From assembly GCA_019873625.1 (NCBI GenBank), contig JAIOAW010000015.1:1-64000 (forward strand): DNA of 64,000 nucleotides, in the 5' to 3' direction. This DNA is from Chloroflexota bacterium. GTDB lineage: Bacteria; Chloroflexota; Anaerolineae; UBA1429. Position numbers and translations under genes: made by a program. Positions 35,361 through 43,588 of this stretch are shown piece by piece. The notes below the pieces were generated by a model. That model was not told the origin of the DNA and made no database searches. It saw only the letters and a list, made by a program, of their open reading frames with translations. Numbering within the stretch: position 1 is the stretch's first letter; each line of letters opens with the position of its first letter.

Positions 35361-36197
35361 TCATTCCAGGCTTTCTACCAGGTCCAGCCGCAGGATGCGG
35401 TCTAGGCGAAAGGTGCGCTGCGCATCTCGGAGCAGGCAGTGCGCCACGAGCACGATGACGTCTCCCCGACGCGCCACCTCCAACGGGCGCACCAGGCGCT
35501 CCGTAACCTGGCCCGATTCCGACCGGTACAAAAGGTGCAAATGCCAGCGGTTGCGCAGCGCCTCCCGAATCGGCTCGGGGATATCGAGCGGCTCGGGGCG
35601 CTCATAGCGGATGGCGCCCCCCTGCAAAAGGAGCGCCTCTCCCAACGTGCGCACCCCCCGCCGCCAAAGGGCGTCCGTCAACCGCTGAAAGAGTTGCCAG
35701 GTGAGGAAGGTATCGGCCAAGGCGCGGTGCTCACCGGCCTCTAGGTCAATCCCCAAATAGCGGCACAGGTTGCCGAGAGAATGGCTCCCAAAGGGATACA
35801 GGGCTTGGGCCAGGCGCAGCGTATCCAGCGCGATGAGCTGGAGCATCGGCAAGCCGATGTGCGCGAGTTCAGAGGCCAAAAAGCCCAGGTCAAAGGGGGC
35901 GTTGTGCGCCACGAAAATGGCCCCTTCCAGGCGCGCCAGCACCTCATCCGCCACTTCGGCAAAGAGGGGGGCGCGCATCAGTTCGTCATCGGGGATGTGA
36001 TGCACGCCAAAGGCCCCACGGCTTACGGAGCGCTGGGGGTTTACCAGGGTCTGATAGGCCTCCAAAATCGCATCCCCTTGGCACCGCAAGATGCCTACCT
36101 CGCAAACGCGGTCTCCCCAATTGGGGTGCAGGCCCGTGGTCTCCACGTCGAACACGGCCAGGGTGAGGTCATCCAAGCGGGTGTGGAGATCGGTCAT
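35361..36197 (-). CDS. DEDDh 3'-5' exonuclease (DnaQ-like) fused to a WYL domain
   Basis: A 278-residue two-domain protein. Residues about 8-175 are a DnaQ/RNase T-type exonuclease with all four acidic/His motifs: VFDVETTGL (Asp, Glu), [10 protein letters not shown] (Asp), and HRALADTFL (His, Asp). Residues about 205-278 look like a WYL domain: [37 protein letters not shown] and [14 protein letters not shown] domains are ligand sensors usually found in transcription regulators and in CRISPR or phage-defence proteins. The start overlaps the 3' end of rnhB by 29 bases, so the two are coupled. MTDLHTRL was chosen as the start; longer readings would run through rnhB. Confidence 0.88.
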   Translation of the reverse strand: MTDLHTRLDDLTLAVFDVETTGLHPNWGDRVCEVGILRCQGDAILEAYQTLVNPQRSVSRGAFGVHHIPDDELMRAPLFAEVADEVLARLEGAIFVAHNAPFDLGFLASELAHIGLPMLQLIALDTLRLAQALYPFGSHSLGNLCRYLGIDLEAGEHRALADTFLTWQLFQRLTDALWRRGVRTLGEALLLQGGAIRYERPEPLDIPEPIREALRNRWHLHLLYRSESGQVTERLVRPLEVARRGDVIVLVAHCLLRDAQRTFRLDRILRLDLVESLE

Positions 36198-36825
36198 TAG
36201 CAAGCAACCTCGAGCGCAAAGGCGCAAACGAACGCCGATGCTCCGGCGAAGGCCCCCAGGTCCGCAGGGCCGCGCGATGTTGGGGCGTGCCATAGCCCTT
36301 GTGTTGGGCGAACCCATACTGGGGCAGGGCAGCATCGAGGGCCACCATCTCGCGGTCTCGCGTGACCTTGGCCAAAATAGAGGCCGCCGCGATGGTGAGG
36401 CACTGCCGATCGCCCTTGATGAGGGAACGTTGAGGGATATTCAGCATCTCTAAGCGCATCGCGTCAATCAACAGAAAGCGGGGTGATACAGAAAGGCCGG
36501 CCACGGCGCGCATCATCGCCAAACGCGTGGCCGGCGCAATGCCATACTGGTCAATCTCCTGGGGCGATGATCGCCCCACAGCCCAGGCCAGCGCATACCT
36601 CAAAATGGCCTCGTAGCAGTGTTCGCGCTGGTGAGGGGAGAGAAGTTTCGAATCGCGCACGTCATAAAGGGCGGGCGGGATCTCCTCAAATCGCGGGAAA
36701 ATGACAGCGGCCGCGACCACAGGCCCCGCCCATGCGCCGCGGCCGGCCTCATCCAAGCCTGCGACCAACCCATAGCCGAGATCCCTCAGAGTCCGTTCCT
36801 CTGCAAGATTCGGCTTGTACAGCAT
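36169..36825 (-). CDS. rnhB: Ribonuclease HII
   Basis: Cleaves the RNA strand of RNA:DNA hybrids and misincorporated ribonucleotides. [24 protein letters not shown] has the Asp-Glu pair and GRG metal/ligand loop; [16 protein letters not shown] and [12 protein letters not shown] supply the further acidic residues. Length 218. It lies 38 bases downstream of rplS, a common bacterial order. The C-terminal 29 bases overlap the exonuclease-WYL gene. GGGGAG lies before the ATG. Confidence 0.94.
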   Translation of the reverse strand: MLYKPNLAEERTLRDLGYGLVAGLDEAGRGAWAGPVVAAAVIFPRFEEIPPALYDVRDSKLLSPHQREHCYEAILRYALAWAVGRSSPQEIDQYGIAPATRLAMMRAVAGLSVSPRFLLIDAMRLEMLNIPQRSLIKGDRQCLTIAAASILAKVTRDREMVALDAALPQYGFAQHKGYGTPQHRAALRTWGPSPEHRRSFAPLRSRLLANDRSPHPLG

Positions 36826-36863
36826 CTTGCACGCTCCCCTAGGGGCGTTCCCCCCAAAGCGGG

Positions 36864-37229
36864 CTATTTATCCTCAAAAAGCGATCGGTCTTCCTTGAGG
36901 CGCGCGGCTTTGCCACGATATTTGCGCAGGAAATAGAGTTGCGCTCGGCGTACTTTGGCCCGCCGCAGAACCTCCACGCGCTCGATGCGCGGCGAATTGA
37001 ACAAGAAGGTGCGCTCCACGCCGATGCCGTGGGCGGCAATGCGCCTCACGGTAAAGTTGGCATTGGCGCCGCCCCCTCGAATGCGCATTACCACGCCCTG
37101 GAACACCTGAATGCGCTCGCGGTCGCCCTCGACGATGCGCGCGTGCACGCGGACCGTATCGCCGGGGTGCAGTTCGGGAATATTCGGGTTGGGCTGAGGA
37201 TCCCACACTTTGAGTAATTCTTGCGTCAT
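36864..37229 (-). CDS. rplS: 50S ribosomal protein L19 (bL19)
   Basis: A 121-residue ribosomal protein at the subunit interface. [59 protein letters not shown] and [25 protein letters not shown] are diagnostic throughout. The ATG at 37229 has AAAGGTGG upstream; a GTG 12 bases further up is less likely. It heads the rplS-rnhB-exonuclease-mutM group, with its own promoter at 37268-37296. The usual trmD and rpsP neighbours are not upstream here. Confidence 0.97.
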   Translation of the reverse strand: MTQELLKVWDPQPNPNIPELHPGDTVRVHARIVEGDRERIQVFQGVVMRIRGGGANANFTVRRIAAHGIGVERTFLFNSPRIERVEVLRRAKVRRAQLYFLRKYRGKAARLKEDRSLFEDK

Positions 37230-37267
37230 TGGCGGCACCACCTTTCATCTCAGGTTCACAAACGCCC

Positions 37268-37296
37268 AGTATAACACGAATTGTCGCCAATCCCAA
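37268..37296 (-). promoter_or_regulatory. Promoter of rplS
   Basis: On the minus strand TTGGGA (37291-37296) and TATACT (37268-37273) are 17 bases apart, 39 bases before the ATG. Confidence 0.7.
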
Positions 37297-37353
37297 AACT
37301 GCCCACAGAGCCTTGCTCTGGCACGCCGCCCCCTCGCCCTCTCCCACAAAACA

Positions 37354-37495
37354 CCCTCCCGCAGGTTTTGAACCTGCGGGAGGGTTGGCTTCCGCATTCC
37401 ATATATGGAGCGCGGGCCTCCCGGCCCGCAGGCGCGAGGCAGGTGCCTCGCGCACCCCCTCACCCCAACCCTCTCCCACTCAACGTGGGAGAGGG
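37354..37495. repeat. Dispersed palindromic repeat, copy 1
   Basis: This 392-base gap between rplS and the ATPase gene (37230-37621) has no protein gene besides the two promoters. It holds a 14-bp inverted repeat at 37354-37384, an ATGGAGCGCGGGCCTCCC module at 37405-37429, and an inverted repeat CCCTCTCCCAC/GTGGGAGAGGG at 37469-37495. The last two recur at 40.98-41.11 kb and 56.69-56.74 kb; the middle module is in opposite orientation here. Confidence 0.75.
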
Positions 37496-37567
37496 CAAAC
37501 TATATGGAGTGCTTCGCTTCCGCACACGCGCCCGCACGGAAGGGGCCAGGGTGAGGGCCTTTGGCGC

Positions 37568-37596
37568 TTGCCTTCCCTTCCACCTCGCATTACAAT
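37568..37596 (+). promoter_or_regulatory. Promoter of the HerA-like ATPase gene
   Basis: TTGCCT (37568-37573) and TACAAT (37591-37596) are 17 bases apart, 26 bases before the start codon. Confidence 0.7.
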
Positions 37597-37621
37597 CCCT
37601 TCAGAAAGGGGGGAACGGGCG

Positions 37622-40171
37622 ATGGAGCGACAGGCGACCTTTTACCTCGGCAAGGAGTACGATCCTCAAACCCAGCGCGTGCTGGATGATAAACCCGTGA
37701 TGTATGACAGCCGCGACCTGACCACTCACGCCGTCTGCATCGGTATGACCGGCAGCGGTAAGACGGGCCTGGGCATCACCCTCTTGGAAGAGGCCACGCT
37801 GGATGGCATCCCCTCGCTCATCATTGACCCCAAGGGGGATGTAACCAACCTCCTCCTGACCTTCCCCGATTTGAGGCCGAGCGACTTTGAGCCTTGGGTC
37901 AACCTCGACGATGCCCGCCGCAAAGATCAGACGGTGCCCGAATACGCCGCCGCCATCGCCCAGACGTGGGCCAAGGGCCTGGCCGATTGGGGCCAGAGCG
38001 GCGAACGTATCCGCCGCTTGAAGGAATCCGCCGAGTTCCTCATCTACACGCCGGGGAGCGATGCGGGGCTGCCTTTGAGCGTCTTGCGCAATTTCCAGGC
38101 CCCGGCCCTCTCGTGGGATGAGGATGAGGAGACCCTGCGGGAGATGATCTCGGGCACCGTCTCCGGGCTGCTCGCGCTGGTAGGCATCCAGGCCGACCCC
38201 ATCCAAAGCCGCGAGCACATCCTCCTCTCGCGCCTGTTCGAAGAGTTCTGGCGCCGTGGGCGCGACCTTGACCTCCCGCAACTCATCGAGGCCATCCAGC
38301 GGCCGCCCATCGCCAAACTCGGCGTGTTCGATATCGAGACTTTTTACCCCGAAAAGGAGCGTTTTCAACTCGCCATGGCGCTGAACCGCCTGGTGGCTGC
38401 GCCGAGTTTCGCCGCCTGGCTCAAGGGCGAGCCGCTCGATATCGAAAGGCTCCTGTGGGCGCCGAGCGGCAAGCCGCGCGTCTCCATCTTTTACATCGCC
38501 CACCTGGAGGACGCCGAGCGGATGTTCTTCGTCACGCTCCTTTTGGAGCAGGTCATCGGCTGGATGCGCCGCCAACCCGGCACCACTTCCCTACGCGCCA
38601 TCCTGTATTTCGATGAATTGTTCGGCTACTTTCCGCCCCACCCGGCCAACCCGGCCTCCAAGCGGCCACTTTTGACGCTCCTCAAGATGGCTCGCGCCTT
38701 CGGCTTGGGGCTGATGCTCACCACCCAGAACCCCGTGGACCTCGATTACAAGGGCCTGACGAACGCCGGCACGTGGTTCATCGGCAAATTACAAACCGAC
38801 CGCGACAAGGCGCGCGTCCTCGAGGGGATGGAGGGCGTCATCACCGAATCGAACACCCTCCTCGATCGCACCTATCTGGATCGCCTCATCTCTTCGCTTG
38901 GGCCGCGCGTGTTCGTCCTGCACAATGTGCACGCGCCGCGCCCCATCCTGTATCAAACGCGCTGGGCGCTCTCTTACCTGCGTGGGCCGCTCACCCGCGC
39001 CCAAGTGCGTGATCTGATGCGCTCCTACAAATCAGCCGCCGAGCCGGCCCCCATTCCCCAGGCTGACGCCACCCCCAAGGCGGCCCCTCAAACGGCGGCC
39101 TATGCCGCGGCCCCGACGCCCGCGCCCGCCCCATCCATCCCAGAGGGGTTTTTGCCTATGGCGCCGCGCGTGAATGCGCGGGTGCCGCAATACTATTTCC
39201 CCGTCGAGGTCTCTCAAGAGCACGCCCGCCGCGCCCTCGGGGTGGAGGGGACCTCCGCTTCAGCGCACCTCGTCTATCTTCCCTACCTCGCGGCCTCGGG
39301 CACGGCGCTCCTGAGCGACCCGCGCAGCGGCCAGACGCAGGAGGAGACGGTCTCTTGCTTCCTGCCCCTGCCCGGCCCGCACGGCCTCGTGCCGTGGGAG
39401 GAGCACCGCATCTCCTCGCTCGACGCGGAACGCCTGGGGAACATCGCCGAACCGGGGGCGCTCTACGGCCCCCTGCCGGAGGGGATGGGAGACTTGGCCC
39501 CATACACCCCCCTGCGCACCGCCTTTGCCGATTACATCTATCGCGCGTGCGCCGTGCCCCGCTGGGTGCACCGCACGCTCAAGATGGAATCGCGCATCGG
39601 CGAAAGCCGCGAGGAATTCCTCAAGCGCTGCCAAGCCGCCGCCGAAACGGCCCGTGAACAGGCCCTGGCCAAGGTGCGCCAACGCTACCAGGCCACGCTG
39701 GACCGCCTGGAACAGCAACTCACCCGCGCCGAAAGGGCCTTGGAGGATCAAAAGATCCTCTACAAGGGCCGCCAGCAGGAGGAACTCCTCTCCGCCGGCG
39801 AGACGATCGTGGGGATGTTCCTGGGGCGGCGCCGCACCAGCCCCTTGAGCACGGCCAGCCGTCGGCGGCGGATGACCTCTCAGGCCCGCGCGAATTTGGA
39901 GCAAGCCGAGGCCGAGGTGGCGCGCCTGAAGCGCGAGGTCGCCGCCTATCAAGAGGAGCAAGAGGCCGCCCTGGCGCAGGAACGGCGCGCCTGGGAGGGT
40001 GTGGAGGCGCAGGTCGAAGAGGCCGTCATCCGCCCGCGTAAGACGGATATCCGTGTAACCATATTGGGCATCGCCTGGGTGCCCCACTGGCTTTTCGCCC
40101 AAGAAGCGGGCTATGGCGCGCCGCTTCAGCGCCTCACCCCAGCCTGCCGGCTGCCCCAAGGGATGCAATAA
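37622..40171 (+). CDS. HerA/VirB4-like ATPase with a C-terminal coiled coil
   Basis: An 849-residue ATPase. GMTGSGKTGL at residues 41-50 is the Walker A loop and AILYFDELFGYFP near residue 328 the Walker B segment; LIIDPKGDVTNLL and MLTTQNPVDLDYKGLTNAGTWFIGKLQTDRD are typical of HerA, VirB4 and FtsK-type motors. Residues about 480-510 form a Pro/Ala linker, after which an unrecognised domain follows. Residues about 690-805 contain long charged helices (ETAREQALAKVRQRYQ, LEQQLTRAERALEDQ) predicted as coiled coil. It resembles DUF87/DUF853 ATPases, whose substrate (DNA or protein) is unproven. No NurA-like nuclease is adjacent, so resection with a partner is not supported. Confidence 0.83.
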   Translation: MERQATFYLGKEYDPQTQRVLDDKPVMYDSRDLTTHAVCIGMTGSGKTGLGITLLEEATLDGIPSLIIDPKGDVTNLLLTFPDLRPSDFEPWVNLDDARRKDQTVPEYAAAIAQTWAKGLADWGQSGERIRRLKESAEFLIYTPGSDAGLPLSVLRNFQAPALSWDEDEETLREMISGTVSGLLALVGIQADPIQSREHILLSRLFEEFWRRGRDLDLPQLIEAIQRPPIAKLGVFDIETFYPEKERFQLAMALNRLVAAPSFAAWLKGEPLDIERLLWAPSGKPRVSIFYIAHLEDAERMFFVTLLLEQVIGWMRRQPGTTSLRAILYFDELFGYFPPHPANPASKRPLLTLLKMARAFGLGLMLTTQNPVDLDYKGLTNAGTWFIGKLQTDRDKARVLEGMEGVITESNTLLDRTYLDRLISSLGPRVFVLHNVHAPRPILYQTRWALSYLRGPLTRAQVRDLMRSYKSAAEPAPIPQADATPKAAPQTAAYAAAPTPAPAPSIPEGFLPMAPRVNARVPQYYFPVEVSQEHARRALGVEGTSASAHLVYLPYLAASGTALLSDPRSGQTQEETVSCFLPLPGPHGLVPWEEHRISSLDAERLGNIAEPGALYGPLPEGMGDLAPYTPLRTAFADYIYRACAVPRWVHRTLKMESRIGESREEFLKRCQAAAETAREQALAKVRQRYQATLDRLEQQLTRAERALEDQKILYKGRQQEELLSAGETIVGMFLGRRRTSPLSTASRRRRMTSQARANLEQAEAEVARLKREVAAYQEEQEAALAQERRAWEGVEAQVEEAVIRPRKTDIRVTILGIAWVPHWLFAQEAGYGAPLQRLTPACRLPQGMQ

Positions 40172-40232
40172 GCGTTTTCAACGGTGGGCCTTCCCGCACC
40201 GCGCGGGCTCGGAATACAAAAAGGAGGAGAAA

Positions 40233-40910
40233 ATGCGTTACGAAATCTATGGAACGGTTCTGCCCTCTGTGGACGTCTGGCTCGAGCCGGGGGAAGCGGT
40301 GTTTACCGAAAGCGGCGGCATGGCCTGGATGAAGGGCGATATCGAGATGAGCACGGGCACCCGGGGCGGCTTTATGGCCGGCCTGGGGCGCAAACTGGCC
40401 GGCGAATCGTTCTTTATGACCACCTACACCTGCCGTAGTGGCACGGGCTTGGTGACCTTTACGCCGGAGGCCCCCGGCCGCATTATGGTGTTCGATCTTC
40501 AGCCCGGCCAGAGCCTCATCTGCCAAAAGGATGCCTTTATGGCCGCCCAAGAAGGCGTCTCGGTGGAGATGTACTTCCGCAAGCGCTTGGGGGCCAGCCT
40601 CTTTGGCGGGGAGGGATTCATCTTGCAAAAGATCAGCGGCCCCGGCCTCGTCTTTCTCGAGATCGCCGGCGACGTACGCGATTATCTCCTCCAGCCCGGC
40701 GAGGTGATGAAGGTGGATCCCGGCCACATTGCCCTCTACGAACCCACGGTGGATTACGACATCACCACCGTCAAGGGGATTACGAACGTGCTCTTTGCCG
40801 GGGAGAGCCTCTTCTTGGCCACGTTGACGGGGCCAGGGCGCGTATGGCTGCAGAGTATGCCCATCAGCAACCTCGCCGCCAAAATTCGCCAGTATATCCC
40901 CAGCAAATAA
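40233..40910 (+). CDS. AIM24 / TIGR00266 family protein
   Basis: A 225-residue protein with the double-stranded beta-helix-like AIM24 fold. Conserved pieces are EPGEAVFTESGGMAWM near the N-terminus, ESFFMTTYTC, FTPEAPGRIMVFDL and FLEIAGDVRDYLLQPGEVMKVDPGHI. The family is widespread; a mitochondrial relative is linked to respiratory-chain maintenance, but the bacterial role is unknown. AAGGAGGA precedes the ATG. It is 61 bases downstream of the ATPase gene and probably transcribed with it. A gap with repeats follows. Confidence 0.9.
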   Translation: MRYEIYGTVLPSVDVWLEPGEAVFTESGGMAWMKGDIEMSTGTRGGFMAGLGRKLAGESFFMTTYTCRSGTGLVTFTPEAPGRIMVFDLQPGQSLICQKDAFMAAQEGVSVEMYFRKRLGASLFGGEGFILQKISGPGLVFLEIAGDVRDYLLQPGEVMKVDPGHIALYEPTVDYDITTVKGITNVLFAGESLFLATLTGPGRVWLQSMPISNLAAKIRQYIPSK

Positions 40911-40982
40911 GGGGCATTCCGTAGGGGCACATTACAACGCACCCCTACGGGAGCGCGGGCTGGAAGGCCCACGCTTTATGTG

Positions 40983-41107
40983 CCCTCTCCCACGTTGAGT
41001 GGGAGAGGGCCGGGGTGAGGGGGAGCGCGAGGCTCCCGCCTCGCGGCGCGGGCCGGGAGGCCCGCGCTCCATACATTTGGCCCTCTCCCACGTCGAGTGG
41101 GAAAGGG
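40983..41107. repeat. Dispersed palindromic repeat, copy 2
   Basis: Between the AIM24 and DUF554 genes. Two inverted repeats of the CCCTCTCCCAC/GTGGGAGAGGG type lie at 40983-41009 and 41081-41107, flanking a GCGGGCCGGGAGGCCCGC module at 41048-41072. The same modules occur near 37.4 and 56.7 kb. No protein gene is supported in this gap. Confidence 0.75.
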
Positions 41108-41133
41108 TTAGGGCGAGAGCGAGAGCCTTCTTC

Positions 41134-41850
41134 TTATGGCGCCAGGGGAATGCCCAATGCCTGCAAGGCCGCCACGATGAGCGGCGCCACGACGAGCGCA
41201 GGCAAAAGGTTCGCCACGCGGATGCGCTTCAGTTCGAGGAGGAGGAGGCCAATGCCCAAGATGAGCACGCCCCCCGTGGCTGTCATCTCGGCGATCATCG
41301 GGGCCGTGAGGGCATTTTGCGCCAGCCCCGCCAAGAGCGATAGCCCCCCTTGATAGACGAATATCGTGAGGATGGAAAAGAGCACCCCCACCCCCAGGCT
41401 AGAGGCGAAGGCAAAGGCCGTAAACCCATCCAAGAGCGACTTGATGGCCAAAAGCGAGTAATCTCCCACCAACCCATCTTGGATGGCCCCCAAAATCGTC
41501 ATCGGCCCCACACAAAAGACCAGGCTCGCCGTGATGAACCCTTCTGTGAAATGCTGAACATTCCGCGCCGAAAGGCGCTTGGCCATCCGATCTCGCAGGC
41601 GGTTACTGAACCTCTCCAGGTGCGCCTCCAGGCGCCACCACTCTCCTAATAGCCCCCCTACGAGCACGCTCCCCAGCACGATGAGCGTATTTTGCGTCTT
41701 GAGCGTGAGGTGAATGCCCACCATCAGCGTAACCAGGCCTATGCCGTGCAACACCGTCTCGCGGATGCGTTCTGGCAAGCGGTTGCCCAAAAGGGTGCCC
41801 AGCCCCCCGCCGAGGAGCACGGCGGCGATATTGATCCACGTCCCCGTCAA
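41134..41850 (-). CDS. DUF554 membrane protein
   Basis: A 238-residue integral membrane protein with about six to seven hydrophobic segments. TGTWINIAAVLLGGGLGTLLGNRLPERIR at the N-terminus, FCVGPMTILGAIQDGLVGD in the middle and TATGGVLILGIGLLLLELKRIRVANLLPALV at the end are the signatures of DUF554. The family is suspected to be a transporter but has no proven substrate. The likely start is a TTG at 41850 with GGGAGG upstream. The terminator of the ferritin-type operon lies just before it, so it has separate transcription. Confidence 0.9.
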   Translation of the reverse strand: MTGTWINIAAVLLGGGLGTLLGNRLPERIRETVLHGIGLVTLMVGIHLTLKTQNTLIVLGSVLVGGLLGEWWRLEAHLERFSNRLRDRMAKRLSARNVQHFTEGFITASLVFCVGPMTILGAIQDGLVGDYSLLAIKSLLDGFTAFAFASSLGVGVLFSILTIFVYQGGLSLLAGLAQNALTAPMIAEMTATGGVLILGIGLLLLELKRIRVANLLPALVVAPLIVAALQALGIPLAP

Positions 41851-41875
41851 AGGTTCTCTCCCTCCCAAAAAGGTT

Positions 41876-41918
41876 CAAACAAAAAGGCGTTGCCGGCGGA
41901 TTCCGCCCACAACGCCTT
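41876..41918 (-). terminator. Terminator of the encapsulin/ferritin operon
   Basis: On the minus strand AAGGCGTTG pairs with CAACGCCTT (41884-41918), with GGCGGA/TCCGCC pairing inside, followed by a T-rich run (TTTTTGTTT at 41876-41885). Confidence 0.85.
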
Positions 41919-41939
41919 CTTTGGCCAGTGGGTTGAGAT

Positions 41940-42458
41940 CTAGCCCTCGAAGAAAGGCAGTTCCTTCTCGTCAAAATACCAGACGCCGTTCGTCTCTAGG
42001 AACTCGAGCGTCTTTTGGAGAAAAGCATAATGCTTATCCTCCGCTTTGGCAAGAAAGGTCCACATCTCCTTCTCGTGGGGCGTGGCCGCCTCGTTGGCCG
42101 CTTGGGTGTAGGCCTCAAACCCCCGCACTTCGAAATCCATGGCCATTTTGAGGGCCTGCTCATCCGTAAAATCGGGCGGGATGAGTTGCTCCGCGGCCTT
42201 GGCCTCCGGGAAGATCGTCGTGGGGTCTACCGTCCCGGCCAGGGCGCGCGCCTCATCCAACGTGACGCAGCCCTTCCCCTGCGTAACGGCGGCATACTCC
42301 CCACAGAGGATCTCGAGGTGCGTTTGCTCCTCTTTCACCAGGCTCTCGAACACGCGTTTGCCGTCTTCCGCCTGGGTGCGCGCGGCAGCCTGCTCATAAA
42401 AGCGCATCCCCCAAAGTTCGGTGCTCATCCCCTTTTTCAAAACGTCTAGAACGCTCAT
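41940..42458 (-). CDS. Ferritin-like (rubrerythrin-type) protein
   Basis: A 172-residue four-helix-bundle protein. TELWGMRFYEQAAARTQ, FESLVKEEQTHLEILCGEY, MAMDFEVRGFEAYTQAANEA and WTFLAKAEDKHYAFLQKTLEFL give the paired helices with Glu and ExxH metal ligands of ferritin-like/rubrerythrin proteins. It lacks a rubredoxin domain, so electrons must come from elsewhere. It likely reduces peroxide or oxidises iron. It has no encapsulin targeting peptide. It is the last gene of the block before the terminator. AAAGGAG precedes the ATG. Confidence 0.85.
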   Translation of the reverse strand: MSVLDVLKKGMSTELWGMRFYEQAAARTQAEDGKRVFESLVKEEQTHLEILCGEYAAVTQGKGCVTLDEARALAGTVDPTTIFPEAKAAEQLIPPDFTDEQALKMAMDFEVRGFEAYTQAANEAATPHEKEMWTFLAKAEDKHYAFLQKTLEFLETNGVWYFDEKELPFFEG

Positions 42459-42483
42459 CGTCTCTCCTTTCTGAGGTATCCGA

Positions 42484-42981
42484 CTAAACCCAGCCGCTCT
42501 CGCGCGCGATGGCCTCATAGTTGGCCATCAGCAGGTTAAAATGCGTCATTTCCGCGCCGGCTAGCCAGGTGTACATCCGCTTGCCGGCCTCGTCCTCCGT
42601 CTCGATTGCGGCGTGTCGGTACAGGTCGTAACTCCTGATCTCATTTTCCAGCGCGATGTGCAGGGCATCCAACTCGCTCCTCGAGGTCCTCACCTGCTCG
42701 GCCGCCTTGCCCAAATCTGGCGGAAAGATCTTGGCTTGCAGGTCAATCGCCGGCGCTTCGAGATCGGGCAAAAGGACGTAGCGCCCCGAGCCTTCCATCG
42801 TATGGAGTTGCCGCACGATCATCTCCTCGTGCATCCGCTCATTATCCGCCAGCGAAAGGAACGTCTTGCGGCAGCGCGCATCCCGCACCTCTTCGGCAGC
42901 CTTGAGGTAAAAGGCACGCCCCTCGCGTTCCAGTTTCAGCGCCTGGCTCAAGGCGGTCAAGGCTTTGTCTCTATCCGTCAT
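42484..42981 (-). CDS. Ferritin-like (rubrerythrin-type) protein
   Basis: A 165-residue ferritin-like protein related to, but distinct from, the next gene downstream. ALSQALKLEREGRAFYLKAAEEV and FLSLADNERMHEEMIVRQL form the first pair of metal-binding helices, and ALENEIRSYDLYRHAA with LAGAEMTHFNLLMANYEAI the second. No rubredoxin domain or cargo peptide is present. AAGGAGGG precedes the ATG at 42981. It follows the glutaredoxin-PDZ gene by 84 bases and ends 25 bases before the next ferritin-like gene. Confidence 0.85.
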   Translation of the reverse strand: MTDRDKALTALSQALKLEREGRAFYLKAAEEVRDARCRKTFLSLADNERMHEEMIVRQLHTMEGSGRYVLLPDLEAPAIDLQAKIFPPDLGKAAEQVRTSRSELDALHIALENEIRSYDLYRHAAIETEDEAGKRMYTWLAGAEMTHFNLLMANYEAIARESGWV

Positions 42982-43065
42982 AAGGCCCTCCTTCATCCAT
43001 TGGAAAGACATTCTTTTTCTACTTTACCGCACTGGGCAGCGAGTGGCTAGGACAAAAGTCGCACC

Positions 43066-43578
43066 TCAGAATTCGAGCACCCCCAAACGGCTCTCGGTGC
43101 CACGCACATATTCCACGGGCACCCTCTGCCCCGGCTTGAGCCGCGCCAAAAGGCCCTCCAGATGGGCCGCATCGCGCACGCCCTGCCCGGCCAGGCTTGT
43201 GATGACATCGCCTACCCGCAGCCCGGCGCGTTCGGCCACGCCGCCCGGCGTAACGCGCCCAATATACGCCCCCGTATGCACCGCACAGCGGCCCTGGGCC
43301 GCCATCTCGGCGGCATCGGCCACAGCCGCGCCCAGGCGCGGGCGCGCCTTTTGGGCCAAGAGGGCGTCCAGCCGGGCGCGATCGAACCCGATGACGGCCT
43401 GGCCATCAATCACCGTCACCGGCACCCCATATTGGCCCGTCAGGCGCACCATCTGCGCCGCCGCCTCGGCATCGGCCGACACGTCGTACTCCCGAAAGGC
43501 AATCCCCCGGCGTGAAAGATACTCTTTCACCTGATGGCAGTAAGGTCAAGTGGGCGTCGTATAGACGATCACCTCCAT
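43066..43578 (-). CDS. Selenocysteine-containing glutaredoxin fused to a PDZ domain
   Basis: Reading from the ATG at 43578 gives MEVIVYTTPT, then TGA at 43546-43548, then PYCHQVKEYLSRRG. The TGA sits exactly at the first Cys of the glutaredoxin CPYC motif, so it most likely encodes selenocysteine (U11, with Cys14). The glutaredoxin fold covers about residues 1-78, with the cis-Pro loop YGVPVTVIDGQAVIGFD. Residues about 85-170 are a PDZ domain (GRVTPGGVAERAGLRVGDVITSL). Total 170 residues. It begins 10 bases after the 2-oxoacid:ferredoxin oxidoreductase beta gene and should be cotranscribed. It probably reduces thiols or selenyl-sulfides of partner proteins held by the PDZ domain. A frameshifted or dead gene is the alternative; the intact downstream frame and the hairpin after the UGA argue against it. 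Confidence 0.88.
43512..43530 (-). promoter_or_regulatory. Candidate bacterial SECIS hairpin of the glutaredoxin gene
   Basis: On the minus strand GTGAAAGA pairs perfectly with TCTTTCAC, with GTA at the apex, or AGTAT if the last pair opens. It begins 15 bases after the UGA, and the apical GU lies about 24 bases downstream, within the range known for bacterial SECIS elements. Confidence 0.7.
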
Positions 43579-43588
43579 CGCACACCCC

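Noticed and set aside
37354-37384. 14-bp GC-rich hairpin as a terminator
   Set aside because: No gene ends at it on either strand and there is no clean T-run. It is treated as part of the repeat region.
43066-43530. Glutaredoxin gene starting after the UGA at GTG 43530
   Set aside because: It would remove the first strand and the redox motif of the fold. The upstream frame supplies both, with a ribosome site.
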